Positions 5,467-8,203 of a stretch of DNA of 8,203 nucleotides are shown here, piece after piece. The position numbers and the translations under genes are program-made. The stretch is taken from positions 1 through 8,203 of the forward strand of contig CAJWGZ010000046.1 of assembly GCA_913041075.1 (NCBI GenBank), read 5' to 3'. The notes beneath the pieces were generated by a model that was given only the letters and a program-made list of their open reading frames with translations, made no database searches and was not told the origin of the DNA. Each line of letters opens with the position of its first letter. Position 1 is the first letter of the stretch. Origin of the DNA: an uncultured Fidelibacterota bacterium. GTDB lineage: Bacteria; Fidelibacterota; Marinisomatia; Marinisomatales; TCS55.

Positions 5467-7902
5467 TTAATCGTCAATCATCTGCAGATAGGTTTCATCA
5501 ACCATTACTTCACGTGCTTTGCTACCAGTAAATGGCCCAACTATGCCAAGTTGTTCCATGCGGTCAATCAATCGAGCTGCACGGGAATATCCTACCTTCA
5601 TTCGCCGCTGAATAAGCGATATTGAACCCTGTTGGTGAATGACCACAAGATTGATTGCTTCATTTAATAATTCGTCATCGTCTTCACCAATTTCTCCTGA
5701 ATCATCATCCAATGTTGTTTGTTCTCTAACTGATTCCAATACAAGTTCATCGGTTTGAGGCTGGGACTTTATATGATCCATAATTGCTTCTATTTCACCA
5801 ATAGAAAGAAAAGCGTTATGTAATCTTACCAGTTCAGAGGACCCAGATCCTAGATATAGCATATCCCCTCTGCCAATGAGTTTTTCCGCTCCAGAAGTAT
5901 CAATAATCGTTCGTGAATCAATTTTAGTTGCTACTTGAAATGCAATTCTTGAAGGAAAGTTCGCCTTGATCAAGCCGGTGATAACATCGACAGAAGGTCT
6001 TTGTGTAGCGATTACCAGATGAATTCCAACTGCACGTGCTAATTGCGCTAGGCGTGCAATTGGTTGTTCTACTTCCTTGGCATTTAGCATCATTAAATCT
6101 GCTAATTCATCCACCACCACAACGATATATGGCATTATTGGTTCGCCCTCGGCTTCCATCTTACTATTATATTCTTGGATATTGCGCACAACTGCTTCCG
6201 CCAAAGTATCATATCTGCTACCCATTTCTTTTTCAACTGCTCGAAGTGCTAAGGTTGCATTTTCAGGTTTTGTCACAATTGACTCATCAAAATCTTCCAT
6301 ACCTAACAGGTGGTAGCCTTTTAGTCCTTTATATAGAGTCATCTCAACCTTTTTTGGATCAATAATGACAAATTTCAATTCGTCTGGATTCGCGCGGTAA
6401 AGCAGACTACAAATAATGGTATTCAAACAAACGGACTTACCAGAACCGGTAGTGCCAGCGATCAGTAAATGGGGCATTTTAACTAAGTCTAATGTAGAAA
6501 TTTCACCAGAAGTTGTTTTACCAATAGCAAGACTCAATTCACTATCTGATTCAGCAAACTTTTCTGAATTAATGATGGAACGAAAAAATACAGTATCTGG
6601 ATTTCGATTAGGAATTTCAATACCCACGGATGATTTACCCGGTATTGGTGCAATTACCCTTACCCGGCTAGCTTCCATCACTCTAGCTAAATCGTCAGAT
6701 AACTGCACAAATTTGTTGACCCTTACGCCCTCCGCTGGTTCTACTTCAAATAAGGTGATAACGGGTCCCGGACTTACATTAACAACTTTGCCAACGACAC
6801 CAAAAGTTTCCAAACTTTGAGTTAAAAAGTTGGCCCTTTCAACCAGTGCATCCTTAGAGATACCATCTTGTACTTTAACAGGTATCTCCAACAAATCACT
6901 GCTGGGTAGTTGATATTTCCTCTTAGGAACCTTCCTGGCTTCTAATTCGTCAATATTTACTTCCTCTTCCGTAACAACTTCGCCGACTTCAATATTCTCA
7001 TCATTTGGTTCAGATGGCTCTGTAGTTTCTAGAATCTGCTGGTTTTCTTCTTCAACACTCATATCTTTAATATCATCAATATTTTTTGTTTCATCATAAA
7101 AGCTATCTTCCGAAACAGGTGCTGAGGAAAGACCAGAGGTCGAACCAGTAGCCTTGAAGATTTTTTCACTTGGCTTTTCCAACGGTTCTGGCGTCGCATC
7201 TATTTCTCCGCTTCCTATTAAATCATCCTCAGTAGTTTCTATATCATTTTCTTGGACTATCATATCTTGTTCTTGCTTTTCATCAATTTTCTGCATCAAA
7301 TCCAAAGTATGACGGCGTTTTTCTTTTTCAGACGCTTGTTCAACCGAAACTAATTTTCGGTCTTCCTGTCTTTTCTTAATGAAATTTGTCAAGGAATCAA
7401 ATGGTCCATAAAAGCTCCATGAAAAGTATCCTCGTATCAATACAAGCCAACTCGTCAGTAGGATTATGGAAGAACCAATCATTCCAAAAAAACTCACTAA
7501 AAAATTGGCTAGATTGCCGCCGATTAACCCACTGTAATTAAATTCAATCCCCGAACTGGAGTATATACCAATTTCAACCAATCCCAAGGTAACGGATATT
7601 AATAGCATCACACCTAGCAAATATCCGCTAATTCGACTAAGTATAGATGCTTCCCTTTTACTAAAAAACCACCACCCCCAAACACTGCCTAATACGGGTA
7701 GTAAAAATGAGCTGTAACCAAAAGAAAATTTGATGAAAAAATAGGCTATAAATACTCCCAGAATTCCCATGGGGTTTTCAACCTTTACATTAGGGGATAT
7801 TCCGGGATCTTCATATGGATTGTAGCCAACCATACTGATTAGCGCTAGAAATGAAGTTGCCATACATAGGATTCCTAGTATCTCAAGGCGACGTTCTTTC
7901 AT
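5467..7902 (-). CDS. ftsK: DNA translocase FtsK
   Basis: This septal, ATP-driven DNA pump clears and aligns chromosome termini during division and normally activates XerCD at dif. Domains of the 811-residue protein run as follows. A four-to-five helix membrane region occupies about residues 8-157. An acidic, low-complexity linker (about 175-325, rich in Glu/Asp/Ser) follows and is much shorter than in E. coli. The motor alpha/beta domains span about 340-725, with Walker A GTTGSGKS (483-490), Walker B VVVVDELADL (594-602 or so) and ATQRPSVDVITG (632-643). A C-terminal gamma winged-helix domain (about 745-800) contains QRRMKVGYSRAARLIDRME, which binds the polar sequences that direct translocation. 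The ATG overlaps the epimerase stop by one nucleotide (TGATG) and has GAGGA (7916-7912) 9 nt upstream, the best Shine-Dalgarno in the window. The gene is complete and looks functional. Confidence 0.98.
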   Translation of the reverse strand: MKERRLEILGILCMATSFLALISMVGYNPYEDPGISPNVKVENPMGILGVFIAYFFIKFSFGYSSFLLPVLGSVWGWWFFSKREASILSRISGYLLGVMLLISVTLGLVEIGIYSSSGIEFNYSGLIGGNLANFLVSFFGMIGSSIILLTSWLVLIRGYFSWSFYGPFDSLTNFIKKRQEDRKLVSVEQASEKEKRRHTLDLMQKIDEKQEQDMIVQENDIETTEDDLIGSGEIDATPEPLEKPSEKIFKATGSTSGLSSAPVSEDSFYDETKNIDDIKDMSVEEENQQILETTEPSEPNDENIEVGEVVTEEEVNIDELEARKVPKRKYQLPSSDLLEIPVKVQDGISKDALVERANFLTQSLETFGVVGKVVNVSPGPVITLFEVEPAEGVRVNKFVQLSDDLARVMEASRVRVIAPIPGKSSVGIEIPNRNPDTVFFRSIINSEKFAESDSELSLAIGKTTSGEISTLDLVKMPHLLIAGTTGSGKSVCLNTIICSLLYRANPDELKFVIIDPKKVEMTLYKGLKGYHLLGMEDFDESIVTKPENATLALRAVEKEMGSRYDTLAEAVVRNIQEYNSKMEAEGEPIMPYIVVVVDELADLMMLNAKEVEQPIARLAQLARAVGIHLVIATQRPSVDVITGLIKANFPSRIAFQVATKIDSRTIIDTSGAEKLIGRGDMLYLGSGSSELVRLHNAFLSIGEIEAIMDHIKSQPQTDELVLESVREQTTLDDDSGEIGEDDDELLNEAINLVVIHQQGSISLIQRRMKVGYSRAARLIDRMEQLGIVGPFTGSKAREVMVDETYLQMIDD

Positions 7903-8203
7903 CAGTATATATCCTCATAAGTATTTTTCATTGATATATACCATTTCACGAACTTAGAAATACCATCCTGTATTCCTGTCTTCGGATCGTACTTTAAATT
8001 GTTCTGCGCACGGTTTATGTCTGCATAAGTCTGTAATACATCACCCTGTGGAATTTCTTGATATTCAATAATAGGGTCGATACTCGTTGTTTCGGCGATT
8101 GTTGAGATGAGGTTTGATAATTTGATTGGTTCAGAATTTCCGAGGTTGTAAATCATATACCGATCATCAGATTCGATAGATTGAATTATACCATCAATTA
8201 TAT
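7902..8203 (-). CDS. NAD-dependent sugar-nucleotide epimerase, C-terminal part (5' end outside window)
   Basis: This is the last 99 codons of a gene that runs off the right edge. The reading frame stays open through to 8203, so the ATG at 8156 is internal and not the start. Visible residues fit the substrate-binding end of extended short-chain dehydrogenase/epimerases: IDGIIQSIESDDRYMIYNL, then GNSEPIKLSNLI, then QGDVLQTYADINRAQNNLKY and PKTGIQDGISKFVKWY. The GDV-xx-TYADI-xx-A pattern is typical of UDP-glucuronate 4-epimerase-like enzymes, which supply galacturonate or related sugars for surface polysaccharides. The catalytic YxxxK and the NAD-binding GxxGxxG are outside the window, so exact specificity is uncertain. 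Its TGA overlaps the ftsK ATG by one base, placing it in the same transcript. Confidence 0.87.
   Translation of the reverse strand, partial: IIDGIIQSIESDDRYMIYNLGNSEPIKLSNLISTIAETTSIDPIIEYQEIPQGDVLQTYADINRAQNNLKYDPKTGIQDGISKFVKWYISMKNTYEDIY

Noticed and set aside
7040..7380. Possible repeat or disordered-domain insertion in ftsK
   Set aside because: The Glu/Asp/Ser-rich stretch is the normal variable linker between the membrane and motor domains of FtsK, and I see no regular repeat unit.
8154..8156. ATG as the start of a small 84-codon gene at the right edge
   Set aside because: The frame stays open to 8203 and the upstream residues (IDGIIQSIESDDRY) continue the epimerase family pattern, so the ATG is internal to a truncated gene.

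Overview
The window is a compact, AT-rich stretch of bacterial chromosome in which every gene lies on the minus strand. Reading in the direction of transcription (high to low coordinates), it holds a tight eight-gene run: the 3' part of a nucleotide-sugar epimerase, the DNA translocase ftsK, a lolA-like periplasmic lipoprotein carrier, a multi-membrane-span protein of the lysylphosphatidylglycerol-synthase transmembrane family, a HisB/GmhB-type HAD phosphatase, D-alanine-D-alanine ligase (ddl), a specialised NusG paralogue and cysteinyl-tRNA synthetase (cysS). The run ends at an intrinsic terminator and is followed by four tRNA genes: Thr(TGT), Tyr(GTA), Gly(TCC) and Thr(GGT).

Gene junctions are extremely tight: a 1-nt overlap, a 7-nt gap, then overlaps of 8 (or 17), 14, 4, 4 and 35 nt. 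No promoter, terminator or gap longer than 7 nt lies between the protein genes, so they look like one operon whose promoter is outside the window, beyond position 8203. The theme is cell envelope and division: sugar-nucleotide epimerisation, chromosome segregation at the septum, lipoprotein transport, a possible lipid-related membrane protein and peptidoglycan precursor synthesis. A transcription elongation regulator and an essential aminoacyl-tRNA synthetase sit at the distal end. The only intergenic region of note is 356-559, which holds the terminator and presumably the promoter of the tRNA unit.

The tRNA order Thr-Tyr-Gly-Thr is the one found ahead of tufB in E. coli, and tuf often follows it in other bacteria. 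I therefore expect an elongation factor Tu gene, and possibly tRNA-Trp, secE and nusG, just left of position 1. That is inference, because the window ends there.

Organism: a diderm (Gram-negative) bacterium is implied by the LolA-like carrier beside ftsK, the same ftsK-lolA order as in E. coli. The NusG paralogue resembles the UpxY-like NusG proteins common in Bacteroidetes and relatives, and ribosome-binding sites are mostly weak. Together these suggest the Fibrobacteres-Chlorobi-Bacteroidetes superphylum or a neighbouring candidate phylum such as Marinimicrobia. This placement is tentative. No mobile element, CRISPR array or obviously new system is visible. The unusual points are the NusG paralogue inside a housekeeping operon, the GmhB-like phosphatase that has lost most of its zinc ligands, and the hairpin between cysS and the tRNAs.
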